This document shows positions 1 through 6,637 of a DNA stretch of 10,679 nucleotides, in pieces. Both the position numbers and the translations under genes were made by a program. This DNA comes from JANXVY01 sp034408685 (lineage in GTDB: Bacteria > Pseudomonadota > Alphaproteobacteria > Rhizobiales > Hyphomicrobiaceae). Within the stretch, counting starts at the first letter, position 1; each line of letters begins with the position of its first letter. The stretch is taken from NCBI GenBank assembly GCA_034408685.1, contig JAWXCP010000124.1, positions 1 to 10,679 of the forward strand, written 5' to 3'. Under the pieces are notes generated by a model. The model was given only the letters and a program-made list of their open reading frames with translations. It did not search any database and was not told where the DNA came from.

Positions 1-104
1 GCGCAGTACTGCGGCAGCGTCAAGCCGCTCGCACCGAAACCTTCCACCAGTGCTCGCCATGCCTGCGCCGATCGTCGCCGGCCTGTGCCCGTTCGTCCTC
101 GCAT
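1..104 (-). CDS. tnpA: IS66-family accessory protein TnpA-like, N-terminal fragment
   Basis: The frame is open from ATG at 104 to the window edge, 34 complete codons. The peptide has a basic start (MRGRTGTGRRR) followed by W16-RALVEGF and then SGLTLPQYC. This is the helix-turn-helix-like opening seen in IS66 Orf1/TnpA and related Orf1 proteins, with the pattern W-x-x-L-(V/I)-x-x-(F/Q)-x-x-SGL-(S/T)-x-x-x-(F/Y)-C. The start is well supported: GGAG sits 7 bases upstream of the ATG. In IS66 elements TnpA is a small protein needed with TnpB and TnpC for transposition, and its biochemical role is poorly known. The rest of the gene and any tnpB/tnpC lie to the left. Assignment rests on pattern recognition of a short fragment. 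Confidence 0.6.
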   Translation of the reverse strand, partial: MRGRTGTGRRRSAQAWRALVEGFGASGLTLPQYC

Positions 105-109
105 CGATG

Positions 110-134
110 ATCTCCAGTCTGATGAACTGGAGAT
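110..134 (-). promoter_or_regulatory. Perfect 9-bp hairpin covering the tnpA Shine-Dalgarno sequence
   Basis: ATCTCCAGT (110-118) and ACTGGAGAT (126-134) are exact inverted complements with a 7-base loop. In the minus-strand transcript the arm nearer the gene contains the GGAG that serves the ATG at 104. Folding would hide the ribosome binding site. Comparable leaders in IS10 and IS50 fold only when transcription enters from outside the element, which prevents transposase expression from host promoters. That role here is inferred from position. Confidence 0.5.
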
Positions 135-161
135 ACTCTCGACCGGATGAACCAGGAACGG

Positions 162-178
162 AAGTACGCCGCGTACTT
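162..178. repeat. 17-base near-perfect palindrome at the IS tip
   Basis: AAGTACGC (162-169) and GCGTACTT (171-178) are exact inverted complements around a single central C. It lies just inside the presumed GTAA tip of the IS66-like element. It may be a transposase binding site or a tip hairpin, and no function is shown by the sequence alone. Confidence 0.5.
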
Positions 179-187
179 ACCGGTTAC

Positions 188-440
188 GCCGCAACAGCGG
201 GCCAGAGATTCCCTCCGAACGACCGTAGCTCGCGGCGGTAGGCCACCGCCGCCATGGCGTGCCCTGGCCACACGCTACGGCGCTGGATGCATTGGCCACC
301 ACAGGGGGGAGGCCCATAGCCATAAACACGGGGAAGGAAACGAATGTTCCGCCTCCGGCCAGGGCGTTCATCACGCCCGCCAAGAAGCCGACTGCGAATA
401 GCGAGAGTGCCGCGAGGGCAGAAAGTTCTGGTAAAGCCAT
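188..440 (-). pseudogene. TauE/SafE (TSUP) family permease, frameshifted and truncated by the IS
   Basis: From ATG at 440 the product begins MALPELSALAALSLFAVGFL and continues into AGVMNALAGGGTFVSFPVFM and GLPPVVANASSAVA. This first membrane helix, Gly-rich G-x-x-N-x-x-(A/G)GGG loop and second segment are typical of TauE/SafE inner-membrane anion exporters (sulfite, sulfoacetate and related anions). AAAGG five bases before the ATG is a good ribosome binding site. After about 56 residues the frame loses similarity. Adding one base near 271 restores W-P-G-H-A-M-A-A-V-A-Y-R-R-E-L, the expected next segment, so one base is missing. The restored frame then reaches the IS66-like tip at 187. A normal member has about 250 residues and seven or eight helices, so this remnant cannot work. 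The transported substrate is not known. It lies 44 bases downstream of the methyltransferase gene on the same strand, probably one transcription unit. Confidence 0.8.
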
Positions 441-484
441 ACTTGCCTTTCGAGCCTTAGGAAGGTGAGCCGCGCTCCCCGGAG

Positions 485-1225
485 CTAGCTTGCCCGAGCG
501 GTGACGATCCGGTACCCCAGGTCCAATTCATCGAGGTCTAGAAGATCCTGATGCCGCTGGATCCACAAATCCGACTGCAGATCATGCTGCAGGCGACGCA
601 GTCCCGTCGCAGCATGCTTAATCCTCGAGAACGTCGACATACCCGCCCGTACGGTCGGATCGAGATACGCGGACGGCCGCTTCCAGTAGGCTCCTCCAAA
701 CCCATCTAAGCAATCGGCCGGGATGGGCACCGGAGTTACGATAACCTCGCCGAGTTGACGGGACAGAAACCCCATCGACGGGAAGATCCGTCGGTCAATC
801 TCGGCGATCTCCGGGAAGTATTCGAATAGCCAGAACCGGGCACCGACCTCGGCATCAAGGGTAAAGAACGCGACCCGATCCGCTGCGACGCGGTGGCATT
901 CCGCGAGGCCGCGAGCGGCGTCGGCCCAGTGATGAAGGGTCAGAACGCCGAGGACGGCGTCGAAAATCCGGTCCGCAAACGGCAATTGTTCCGCGCGCGC
1001 CTGAACCACCGGGGCCGAGGTCGCCGCCCGCTGGGAGATCATGGTCTACGCAGGCTCGACCGCGACTACACGGCCGGCCGTAGGCTCATACGAGCCGGTG
1101 CCGGCGCCGACATTCAGGACGGACCGACAGCCGACCAGCGCACCGTTGATCGCCGCCGCGATCCTCGGACCAGGGCGACGCGTGTTCGCGTACGTCCTCC
1201 CGATTTCATCGTAGATGGCAGCCAT
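485..1225 (-). pseudogene. Class I SAM-dependent methyltransferase (Methyltransf_11 type) broken by an in-frame TAG
   Basis: From ATG at 1225 the product opens MAAIYDEIGRTYANTRRPGP, then shows motif I at residues 36-45 (VLNVGAGTGS) and the acidic end of beta-2 (VVAVEP, 53-58). A TAG follows at codon 60 (1048-1046). The same frame carries on with TMISQR, then the later motifs LPFADRIFDAV and LTLHHWAD, and ends at 485. The spacing between VEP and the TMISQR segment matches family members (EPS-x-x-M), so a single base substitution gave the stop and there is no frameshift. The read-through product would have about 246 residues, normal for the family. An alternative ATG at 1279 would add 18 residues that look non-conserved. 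The substrate cannot be told. The last 185 codons keep an internal ATG at 1042, but a product starting there would lack the SAM-binding motif I. Confidence 0.8.
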
Positions 1226-1290
1226 GCAGGAAGCCTGCTCCCGGAGCGTCTGCGTCGCAAGGACCGCCGCCACTTCCAACGCTGCGCGCT

Positions 1291-1310
1291 ACACTCCAAT
1301 GACACTCCAA
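1291..1310. repeat. Two copies of ACACTCCAA one helical turn apart
   Basis: ACACTCCAA occurs at 1291-1299 and again at 1302-1310, so the repeat period is 11 bases. It lies in the gap between the divergent methyltransferase and GFA-family genes, where an operator would be expected. Regulator binding is only a possibility. Confidence 0.35.
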
Positions 1311-1340
1311 CAATGGCAACGCAGGTTAGGCGTACCCCAG

Positions 1341-1742
1341 ATGGCTGACGGGCATTGCCTTTGCGGCGCCATTCAGTGCCGCGTGGAGGGCGCCTTCGGC
1401 GACGTGCGGTACTGCCATTGCACCCGGTGCCGTCGCGGGAATGGCACGGCCTTCTCCGCCAACGCCAAGGTCCCTCGATCGGCCTGGACCGTGTCCGACC
1501 CTGAAGGCCTTATCCGCGAGTACCAACAGAAGCCGGGCATCTTCCGCGCCTTTTGCTCACGCTGCGGATCCCCGATCTACGCCCGGCTGGATTCGGATCC
1601 TGGTCACGTTCGCGTCCGCCTCGGCGGATTCGACGGTCCGCTTGACGTACACGTCACGGCCCACGTCTGGATGTCATCCAAAGCACCTTGGTATGCGCTG
1701 GAGGACGATTTGCCGTGCTTTGGTGCAGGCTTCGACGGCTGA
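1341..1742 (+). CDS. GFA/CENP-V domain zinc-binding protein
   Basis: A protein of 133 residues, typical length for the family. It has the conserved opening GHCLCGAI (Cys6, Cys8), then CHCTRCRR (Cys25, Cys27, Cys30) and CSRCGSP (Cys72, Cys75). These are the cysteines that bind two zinc ions in the beta-tent fold of glutathione-dependent formaldehyde-activating (GFA) enzymes. The family name comes from an enzyme thought to help form S-hydroxymethylglutathione, but most small single-domain members have no proven activity, so the reaction is unknown here. The ATG at 1341 was chosen because the conserved GHCLCG begins four residues later; a weak AGG lies about 10 bases upstream. Earlier in-frame ATGs at 1215 and 1299 would add non-conserved residues and run into the divergent gene. 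The C-terminus is standard for the family (W-x-S-S-K-A-P-W). The gene appears intact, unlike its neighbours. Confidence 0.85.
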   Translation: MADGHCLCGAIQCRVEGAFGDVRYCHCTRCRRGNGTAFSANAKVPRSAWTVSDPEGLIREYQQKPGIFRAFCSRCGSPIYARLDSDPGHVRVRLGGFDGPLDVHVTAHVWMSSKAPWYALEDDLPCFGAGFDG

Positions 1743-1803
1743 CCCTGACCAGGCCTATGGACATTGATCCCTAGGCTGCCTCCGCACTTGGATTTCCGAA
1801 GCT

Positions 1804-1827
1804 TGGACTTGACCCGTATCAAGTCCA
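1804..1827. other. Perfect 9-bp inverted repeat after the GFA gene
   Basis: TGGACTTGA (1804-1812) and TCAAGTCCA (1819-1827) pair exactly around a 6-base loop, 61 bases after the GFA-family stop. No T-run follows on either strand, so it is not a standard intrinsic terminator. It might be a weak 3' end structure or an operator for the downstream lipoprotein gene. The rest of 1743-1927 shows nothing else clear. Confidence 0.4.
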
Positions 1828-1927
1828 GACCTCCATCCCGACTTGTCACGGTACCTTTTGTTGCCAACGCGATCTCGCCGCGCGATCATCGACGAAAACT
1901 CATACAAACCCGAAGAGGCAGAGCGTC

Positions 1928-4900
1928 ATGACCAACCTGTGCGCAGGATTTCGTCGACAGCACCGCGTTAGGGACAGCTATGGTTGTCGCGCGCAATGGA
2001 GCGTGCGGCTGCTCCTCGTACTCATTACTTTGCCCGTCGCCAGTTGTACCTTTGTCGCGGCCTTTGTCGGCTTAGGGGAAAGTACTGAAGGTTTTCGGAA
2101 CGCGGTTGATTTCGATCACATGTACGGCTTCATAAAAGAGCCGATCCCGCTGCCAGACCGCTTTGGAGCGCCTTTGCGTCTCCTGTCCATCGAAGCTACC
2201 GCGCCAATTGAACTCAGTTCTTACACGCCGACAGCGGCGTTCCGGGGGAACCAAGCTGCGATCGCCGGCGGTGCTCTTTCGACCCCTGCGGCGCGGACCG
2301 GTGCCATCCTTGTACGCGAGGCCAACTGCAGCCTGACCCAATACGGCATTGGCAATGTCGCCGGGACGGCGAGCACGATAACCGCCGTATTGCCCAACGC
2401 CGACGCCTATCTGCACCGGCTGTCGGGCATTACTGCGCCGGCAGGCACGTTTCCTCGAGGATGCGCCGATCGCACCAAGGGGCTGCCCTCCGCAGGGGGC
2501 GTCTATCTCGGGCAAGCCGGTAACGGGGATATTCTTTCGGCCATTTCCGACACCAGGGGCAAGGTCACCCTGCTGCGCTTCACCACTGCCGGCATACCGG
2601 TGAGTCAGACGGTCTTGGTCGCCTCCGACGCCGCGGGGACACTCGCCGCGGCCGACCTTAATGCCGACGGCATCGGCGACCTCGTAACGCCTTACGTCTC
2701 GGCGGCAGGAATCACTGGCATCGGCGTTTTTCTGAGCCGCGCGGATGGCAGCGTTAACCCTGTCGCGATTTATGGCGGCTACCCGTCTACTGTCGACCGC
2801 TTTTCTCCGACAGTCAGCATCGAAGACGTGAACGGCGATGGCAACCTCGACATCGTTGCCGTGGGCGGATCGTTTGGCGGCCCCTCACCAACCGTTGTTA
2901 CCCTGACTGGCGTGGGCAATGGCACCTTTGCGCCTGCTTCAGCCAGCATCAAAGCGATCCGTACCGGGCCATTCGTCCTGGCCGATTTCAACGGCGACCG
3001 CCAGGTCGATCTGCTGACCGCCGGTGGCCTCTTGATGCAGGGAAACGGCGGCGGCTCGTTCGGCGCACCCGTGCAGCGCCTTAACGTAACGGAGAGGCAG
3101 GCGCGCAATCTGGCGATTGGAGATTTCGACGGCGACGGCAAGCTCGACGTTGCGTTGCGCGACGGAAACATCATCACGACCCTGATGGGCGGCGGCGACG
3201 GTAGCTTCGTTGCCAAGGGGAGTTATGCAGCGATCCGCGGCGCGAACTATCTCAGCGTCAACGATCTGAATGGCGACGGCAATGCCGATATTGTGGTTGG
3301 ACTGACCGGCCCTAAGGTCTATGGACCGAACCTCAACAGCAATTCCGTAACTCAGTTCTTGTTCGGACGCGGAGACGGCTCGTTCGCTGCCGCCGCGCAA
3401 GTGATCCCCGACGTGGGCATCTCGTTGAGCGAGAACGCACCCACCTTTGCATTGACCGACTTCAACGAGGACGGCTTCCCTGACCTGATAGCGCGTTCTC
3501 CCGGCAACCCTACCCGCTTGGCCATTCTGGCCGGATCCGCATCGGCCACCTTCGATACTGAAGCTCCGCTGGCGTCCCTGAGCTTCCGGCCCGACCTGGT
3601 GAGTTCAGGCGACGTCAACAGTGACGGCAAGCCTGATCTAATCGCCGCCGGCCCACGCTTGGCGGTGCTCAGAGGAATGGGCAACGGCGTCTTCACGGCC
3701 GAGCAAAGCTATCCTCTGCCGGGCACCGGCGACCCCTTGCATCTCCAGAATCTCGCCGTCGCGGACTTCAATGGTGATGGCCGAGTCGACGTGATAGTTG
3801 TCATGGGTAGACAAAGCGCCGCCGTCGGCGGGGCGTTCGTCTTTATCGCCGACGCTGATGGAACGCTAAAGCCGCCCGTCCAAATCGATGGTGCCACCAA
3901 CCTCAAGGCTCTTGCAGTTGGCGATCTCGACGCCGATGGTCGCGCCGATATTGCGGTCGGTGGCCTGGATCCGCAGTTCTATTCCAGTGGCAATGTATTG
4001 CGTGGCGTGCGCGTCTACCGCGGTAATGCCGACGGCAGTTTTTCGTCGGCGCTGGCACTGAACCCGGGGTTCATCCACGTCGCGCTCGCCATCGGCGACA
4101 TGACCAAGGACGGCAAGCGCGATCTCGTGGTGGCCAGTCAAGACAATTCGCTCAACGACACGGTTTTCGTGTTGCCGGGGTTGGGTAACGGCAGCTTCGG
4201 CGCCGCGAGTTCATTCCCGTTGCCGGGCGGCGGCCCGGGCATCGTGTCGCTGGCGATCGGTGACCTAACGTTCGACGGCAATGCGGATGTCATGTTCGCC
4301 GGCGGTTCGTATACCGGGGTGTTGATCGGCAACGGCAATGGTGCCGTGTCCGGTCCCAGCGTATTGACCATTGCCGGTGGCGCGACCTACGTCGTCGCGG
4401 CCGACCTCAACAAGGACACTGTGATGGACGCGGTAGTGTTGATGGCCGGTCAAGGGCTGGTGCCACTGGTGCGGGTTGCTGCAGTGACGACAGCGGCAGT
4501 GCCGCCGGTGGCCGCTGATTTTACGGTCGCAGTCACGCCCAGCAGCGGCACCGTTGCCACCGGCCAATCGGTCCAGACGACGTTGAATCTGGCGTTCGAA
4601 GGAGGATTTAATCAGATCGTCACATTCTCTTGCGCCAACCTGCCGGCCAACGCGCGCTGCAGTTTCAGCCCCGCGTCCGTGACGCCAACGGCCGGCGCCG
4701 GCAGCACTACCGTCACCATCAGCACCGGCACGACCGTGGCCTCCGTCGTCGGTCCGACGGTCACATCGGTAGGGGGCGATTGGGCTGCTAGCGCCAGTTT
4801 GGGGTTCATCGGCGTTGGTAGTTTAGGACTGGCTGCCGCCGCGAAGAGACGGCGCCGCCAATGGCAGGGGAAACTTCGCACGATGTTCCTCTGCGCCATG

Positions 4901-5107
4901 ATGGCCTTCGGCTTAGTTGCCGGCTGCGGTGGCGGTGCTGCTGGCGGTGCCGGTGGCGGTACTGCCGACGGTACCGGTGGGGGTACCGCCGGCGGGGCTG
5001 GTGGGGCTGGTGCGGTTGTCACGCCGAGCGGTAGCAGTGGAGTGGGGATCACCGCAAGCGGTGGCGGCGTTTCCAAGACGATCATGTATTCGTTGACGGT
5101 GCAATAG
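1928..5107 (+). CDS. FG-GAP/VCBS repeat lipoprotein with Ig-like domain and membrane/Gly-rich tail
   Basis: A protein of 1059 residues. A long basic N-terminus leads to a hydrophobic stretch and a lipobox, VASC (Cys40), indicating an exported lipoprotein. About twelve FG-GAP/VCBS repeats fill residues 240-840, each with a calcium-binding loop of the form D-x-N-x-D-G-x-x-D, for example DVNGDGNLD, DFDGDGKLD, DLNGDGNAD and DFNGDGRVD. The last, DLNKDTVMD, is degenerate. Such repeats build beta-propellers that bind calcium and often ligands or surfaces. Residues 863-940 look like a bacterial Ig-like domain (VTFSCANLPANARCSFSPAS). The tail has a hydrophobic segment (about 958-971), KRRRRQ, a second hydrophobic segment, a second lipobox-like VAGC (Cys1000), a Gly/Ala/Thr-rich stretch and a closing strand, YSLTVQ. 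The ATG at 1928 has AGAGG about 12 bases upstream. A GTG at 2003 would give a shorter, more usual signal peptide and is a possible alternative start. Adhesion or ligand binding at the cell surface is inferred. Confidence 0.85.
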   Translation: MTNLCAGFRRQHRVRDSYGCRAQWSVRLLLVLITLPVASCTFVAAFVGLGESTEGFRNAVDFDHMYGFIKEPIPLPDRFGAPLRLLSIEATAPIELSSYTPTAAFRGNQAAIAGGALSTPAARTGAILVREANCSLTQYGIGNVAGTASTITAVLPNADAYLHRLSGITAPAGTFPRGCADRTKGLPSAGGVYLGQAGNGDILSAISDTRGKVTLLRFTTAGIPVSQTVLVASDAAGTLAAADLNADGIGDLVTPYVSAAGITGIGVFLSRADGSVNPVAIYGGYPSTVDRFSPTVSIEDVNGDGNLDIVAVGGSFGGPSPTVVTLTGVGNGTFAPASASIKAIRTGPFVLADFNGDRQVDLLTAGGLLMQGNGGGSFGAPVQRLNVTERQARNLAIGDFDGDGKLDVALRDGNIITTLMGGGDGSFVAKGSYAAIRGANYLSVNDLNGDGNADIVVGLTGPKVYGPNLNSNSVTQFLFGRGDGSFAAAAQVIPDVGISLSENAPTFALTDFNEDGFPDLIARSPGNPTRLAILAGSASATFDTEAPLASLSFRPDLVSSGDVNSDGKPDLIAAGPRLAVLRGMGNGVFTAEQSYPLPGTGDPLHLQNLAVADFNGDGRVDVIVVMGRQSAAVGGAFVFIADADGTLKPPVQIDGATNLKALAVGDLDADGRADIAVGGLDPQFYSSGNVLRGVRVYRGNADGSFSSALALNPGFIHVALAIGDMTKDGKRDLVVASQDNSLNDTVFVLPGLGNGSFGAASSFPLPGGGPGIVSLAIGDLTFDGNADVMFAGGSYTGVLIGNGNGAVSGPSVLTIAGGATYVVAADLNKDTVMDAVVLMAGQGLVPLVRVAAVTTAAVPPVAADFTVAVTPSSGTVATGQSVQTTLNLAFEGGFNQIVTFSCANLPANARCSFSPASVTPTAGAGSTTVTISTGTTVASVVGPTVTSVGGDWAASASLGFIGVGSLGLAAAAKRRRRQWQGKLRTMFLCAMMAFGLVAGCGGGAAGGAGGGTADGTGGGTAGGAGGAGAVVTPSGSSGVGITASGGGVSKTIMYSLTVQ
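4922..5011 (+). repeat. GC-rich low-complexity tract coding for Gly/Ala/Thr
   Basis: Loose repetition of GGTGGCGGT, GGTACCG and GGGGCTGGT units inside the lipoprotein gene encodes roughly thirty residues of mostly Gly with Ala and Thr. The units are imperfect, so this is a degenerate tract rather than a clean tandem repeat. It is prone to slippage and to assembly error. Confidence 0.7.
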
Positions 5108-5649
5108 CTGGGCGGGCGGCGCCATGCCATTTGAGGTTGAGGTCCCAAGCGGTAAAACTCGTGACGCTCCTGGACTAGCAGTATTGGAGTCAGAGGTGGC
5201 GCGGTGGTTTAGGCGTGACATTGTCTGTTGCCGACGCTTTCGTTTGTCGGTGCCCCAATAGTCCCGCTATGCTCCGTTTCCACTTCCCGCTCATCGAACC
5301 GGACAGGCGCGTTTCGCGCATCCGGCTCTCGGACAGGCTCATGGCCTCGCCCACGGGAAGTTGCGAGTGAGTGTCGGTAGTGCGGCCGCGTTGCGACGCC
5401 AAACTTCACTATAGACCGGCGGACGCTCATCCGCGGAATCAGGCGGACACGGGGATTAGCGTCAACATTTGGCCCCCGGGCAGCGACAATGTTGCAAGCT
5501 CCTCCCGGTGAAACTCGAACAGCAGGAAGCGATGAGTCGTGGCGGCGTCGCGGACCTGATTAGGGCTTCAAGCGAAGGCACCTCCCCTCCGCAGTTCCAT
5601 TGATCCGCCGCCCCCGCGACATGGCGCTGTTTCGACCCCGCTATCTGGC
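5108..5649. other. Long region without a convincing gene; contains the group II intron-like hairpin
   Basis: All six frames were checked. Only short frames are open, and none has a clear family, ribosome binding site and codon pattern together. On the minus strand, about 5420 down to 5190 contains the domain V-like hairpin described separately, with downstream sequence that I believe often accompanies such hairpins in betaproteobacterial genomes (from memory). A short plus-strand frame from ATG at 5532 (23 codons, AGGAAG close upstream) is too short to call. No terminator with a T-run was seen after the lipoprotein gene. Confidence 0.5.
5296..5328 (-). ncRNA. Group II intron domain V-like hairpin (relic)
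   Basis: Read on the minus strand, GAGCCGGA at the start pairs with TCCGGTTC at the end. This includes a G-U wobble at the AGC catalytic triad. There is a two-base bulge (CT) on the 3' side, and an upper stem of GCGC/GCGC closed by GAAAC. Total length is 33 bases. These are the hallmarks of domain V, the catalytic hairpin of group II introns, which is normally 34 bases. In an intact intron the reverse transcriptase/maturase gene would lie just upstream, at higher coordinates here, but no such motifs are visible between 5330 and 5900. It is therefore probably the 3' remnant of a truncated intron. Domain VI and the 3' splice junction were not identified. Confidence 0.55.
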
Positions 5650-5811
5650 ATGCAGCTGGGAACGCGGCACGCCTATGAACTCGCTCGCCGCGCGGACCTG
5701 ACGAAAGCGCTTTGGACCGAGCTGACTGTCGGCACCAAGGACGCGACCGTGCCCCTGCCGATCTGGACCTTCCGCGGCGCGGGGCTTGCAAAAAGTGAGA
5801 TGACGTTGTAA
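5650..5811 (+). CDS. Possible small or remnant protein, unknown function
   Basis: An open frame of 53 codons from ATG at 5650 encodes MQLGTRHAYELARRADLTKA, then a Trp- and Thr-rich middle, ending SEMTL. Third positions are mostly G or C, as in real genes here, but no ribosome binding site is visible. The frame stays open upstream to before 5600 with low-complexity Pro residues, so this may be the 3' end of a decayed larger gene. I recognise no family. It ends 4 bases before the predicted promoter of the next gene. Confidence 0.25.
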   Translation: MQLGTRHAYELARRADLTKALWTELTVGTKDATVPLPIWTFRGAGLAKSEMTL

Positions 5812-5814
5812 GTC

Positions 5815-5842
5815 TTGACAACCTAGAGTCGTTTCTTATCGA
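5815..5842 (+). promoter_or_regulatory. Predicted sigma70-type promoter for the secreted protein gene
   Basis: TTGACA at 5815-5820 is a perfect -35 box. TATCGA at 5837-5842, after a 16-base spacer, is a fair -10 box. The ATG of the next gene is 63 bases downstream, with no obvious regulatory palindrome between them. Confidence 0.4.
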
Positions 5843-5905
5843 TGCCGTGCGTAGCCGGGCGGGTCGAAAAACGGCGGGGCTCTAAGGACTCAGCGGAGCA
5901 CACTG

Positions 5906-6628
5906 ATGAAGCTGAAACGAATCTTCGCCGGCGTTCCTTTTGCCGGCGCACTCGCATTCATCGCGCTGTTGCAATGGACGGACGTCGCTCACGCCGACCC
6001 GCCCATATGGGCCGTTACCAAGGGGGTTAAAGCGATCTACACCCAATGCGGCAAGCTCTACTACATCACCCTGCAGGGGCCGGGGGCAAAGCTCCCGGAG
6101 CGGTCCGGCTCATCGGACTGCACCAGCTTGCAGCAGGAGTATCAGTACGCACATGTTTCCAAGTCGTTCTTCCCGGCAGGTGGCAAGGGACCCGTGGCAG
6201 CCTGGCGCGTCAATGCAGGCATGCTCGACTGCGGCGAAGGAAAGCGGGCACTCATCCTCGGCGGCCCGGGCGAGACCGAGGGTTTGCGCCGTCAGCTAGG
6301 CCCGATGACAGACTGCAAGTACGTGCGACGCCAGTTCGAGTACGTGTCTAGCATGGGAAGCATCACGTTCAATGATGTCGCCAACGGCGGCACGATGAGC
6401 GTTGCCGAGAGTCTCGCGATGCATGCTAAGGAGCGCGAGCAGGCGATAGCCGAGTGCAATGCCAATCCCCTGTGCCGCGCGCAGGTGGACAGGATGCGGT
6501 CCTCAGGGTCGGGAGCGGCCGGCCAGCCCTGCATCAGCGAAACTTACTCAACTTACAATGGCGCGGGTCGCTGCGTGGACGGTAATGGCATGGCCGATCC
6601 CAAAGGTACGCTGGTATCTCCGCCCTGA
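5906..6628 (+). CDS. Secreted Cys-containing protein of unknown function
   Basis: A protein of 240 residues. Residues 1-30 form a classical Sec signal peptide: basic MKLKR, a hydrophobic core, and AHA before DPP with cleavage after Ala30. The mature part is hydrophilic and has eight cysteines, including CNANPLC, an even number that would suit disulfides outside the cytoplasm. It has repeated Tyr/Gln/Phe-rich stretches (LQQEYQYAHVSKSFF and RRQFEYVSS) that look like two copies of a similar unit, each preceded by a Cys (SSDC and MTDC), so an internal duplication is possible. CGGAG lies about 10 bases before the ATG and a promoter is visible upstream. I recognise no family. It is convergent with the minus-strand peptidase operon, so shared function is not implied by transcription. 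Confidence 0.75.
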   Translation: MKLKRIFAGVPFAGALAFIALLQWTDVAHADPPIWAVTKGVKAIYTQCGKLYYITLQGPGAKLPERSGSSDCTSLQQEYQYAHVSKSFFPAGGKGPVAAWRVNAGMLDCGEGKRALILGGPGETEGLRRQLGPMTDCKYVRRQFEYVSSMGSITFNDVANGGTMSVAESLAMHAKEREQAIAECNANPLCRAQVDRMRSSGSGAAGQPCISETYSTYNGAGRCVDGNGMADPKGTLVSPP

Positions 6629-6637
6629 TCCCGAGGC

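Larger units (their letters stand above)
1..187 (-). mobile_element. End of an IS66-like insertion sequence (partial, runs off the left edge)
   Basis: The minus strand from about 187 down to the window edge looks like the tnpA-proximal end of an IS66-family element. Three things support this: an outer tip beginning GTAA (either GTAACC at 187 or GTAAGT at 180), a short non-coding leader, and then a small ORF that reads like the IS66 accessory protein TnpA. The TauE/SafE reading frame stops making sense exactly at this point, as expected for an insertion. IS66 elements typically start with GTAA and duplicate 8 bases of target. The other end is outside the window, so neither the duplication nor the inverted-repeat partner can be seen. 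The exact tip is uncertain within 180-187. Confidence 0.6.

Noticed and set aside
1604..1867. Minus-strand frame of 87 codons across the GFA gene end
   Set aside because: It overlaps the conserved GFA-family C-terminus in antisense and has no recognisable domain.
4922..5011. Tandem repeat or CRISPR-like array
   Set aside because: The units are imperfect, without spacers, and code in frame for a Gly-rich tract of the lipoprotein.
2072..5221. Several minus-strand frames of 65-178 codons opposite the lipoprotein gene
   Set aside because: They mirror the repeat periodicity of the plus-strand gene, such as the complement of the D-x-D-G loops, and have no independent support.
5462..5821. Minus-strand frame of 119 codons in the long intergenic region
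   Set aside because: Composition is Arg/Ser/Cys-rich with no family pattern or ribosome binding site, and it overlaps the predicted promoter region.
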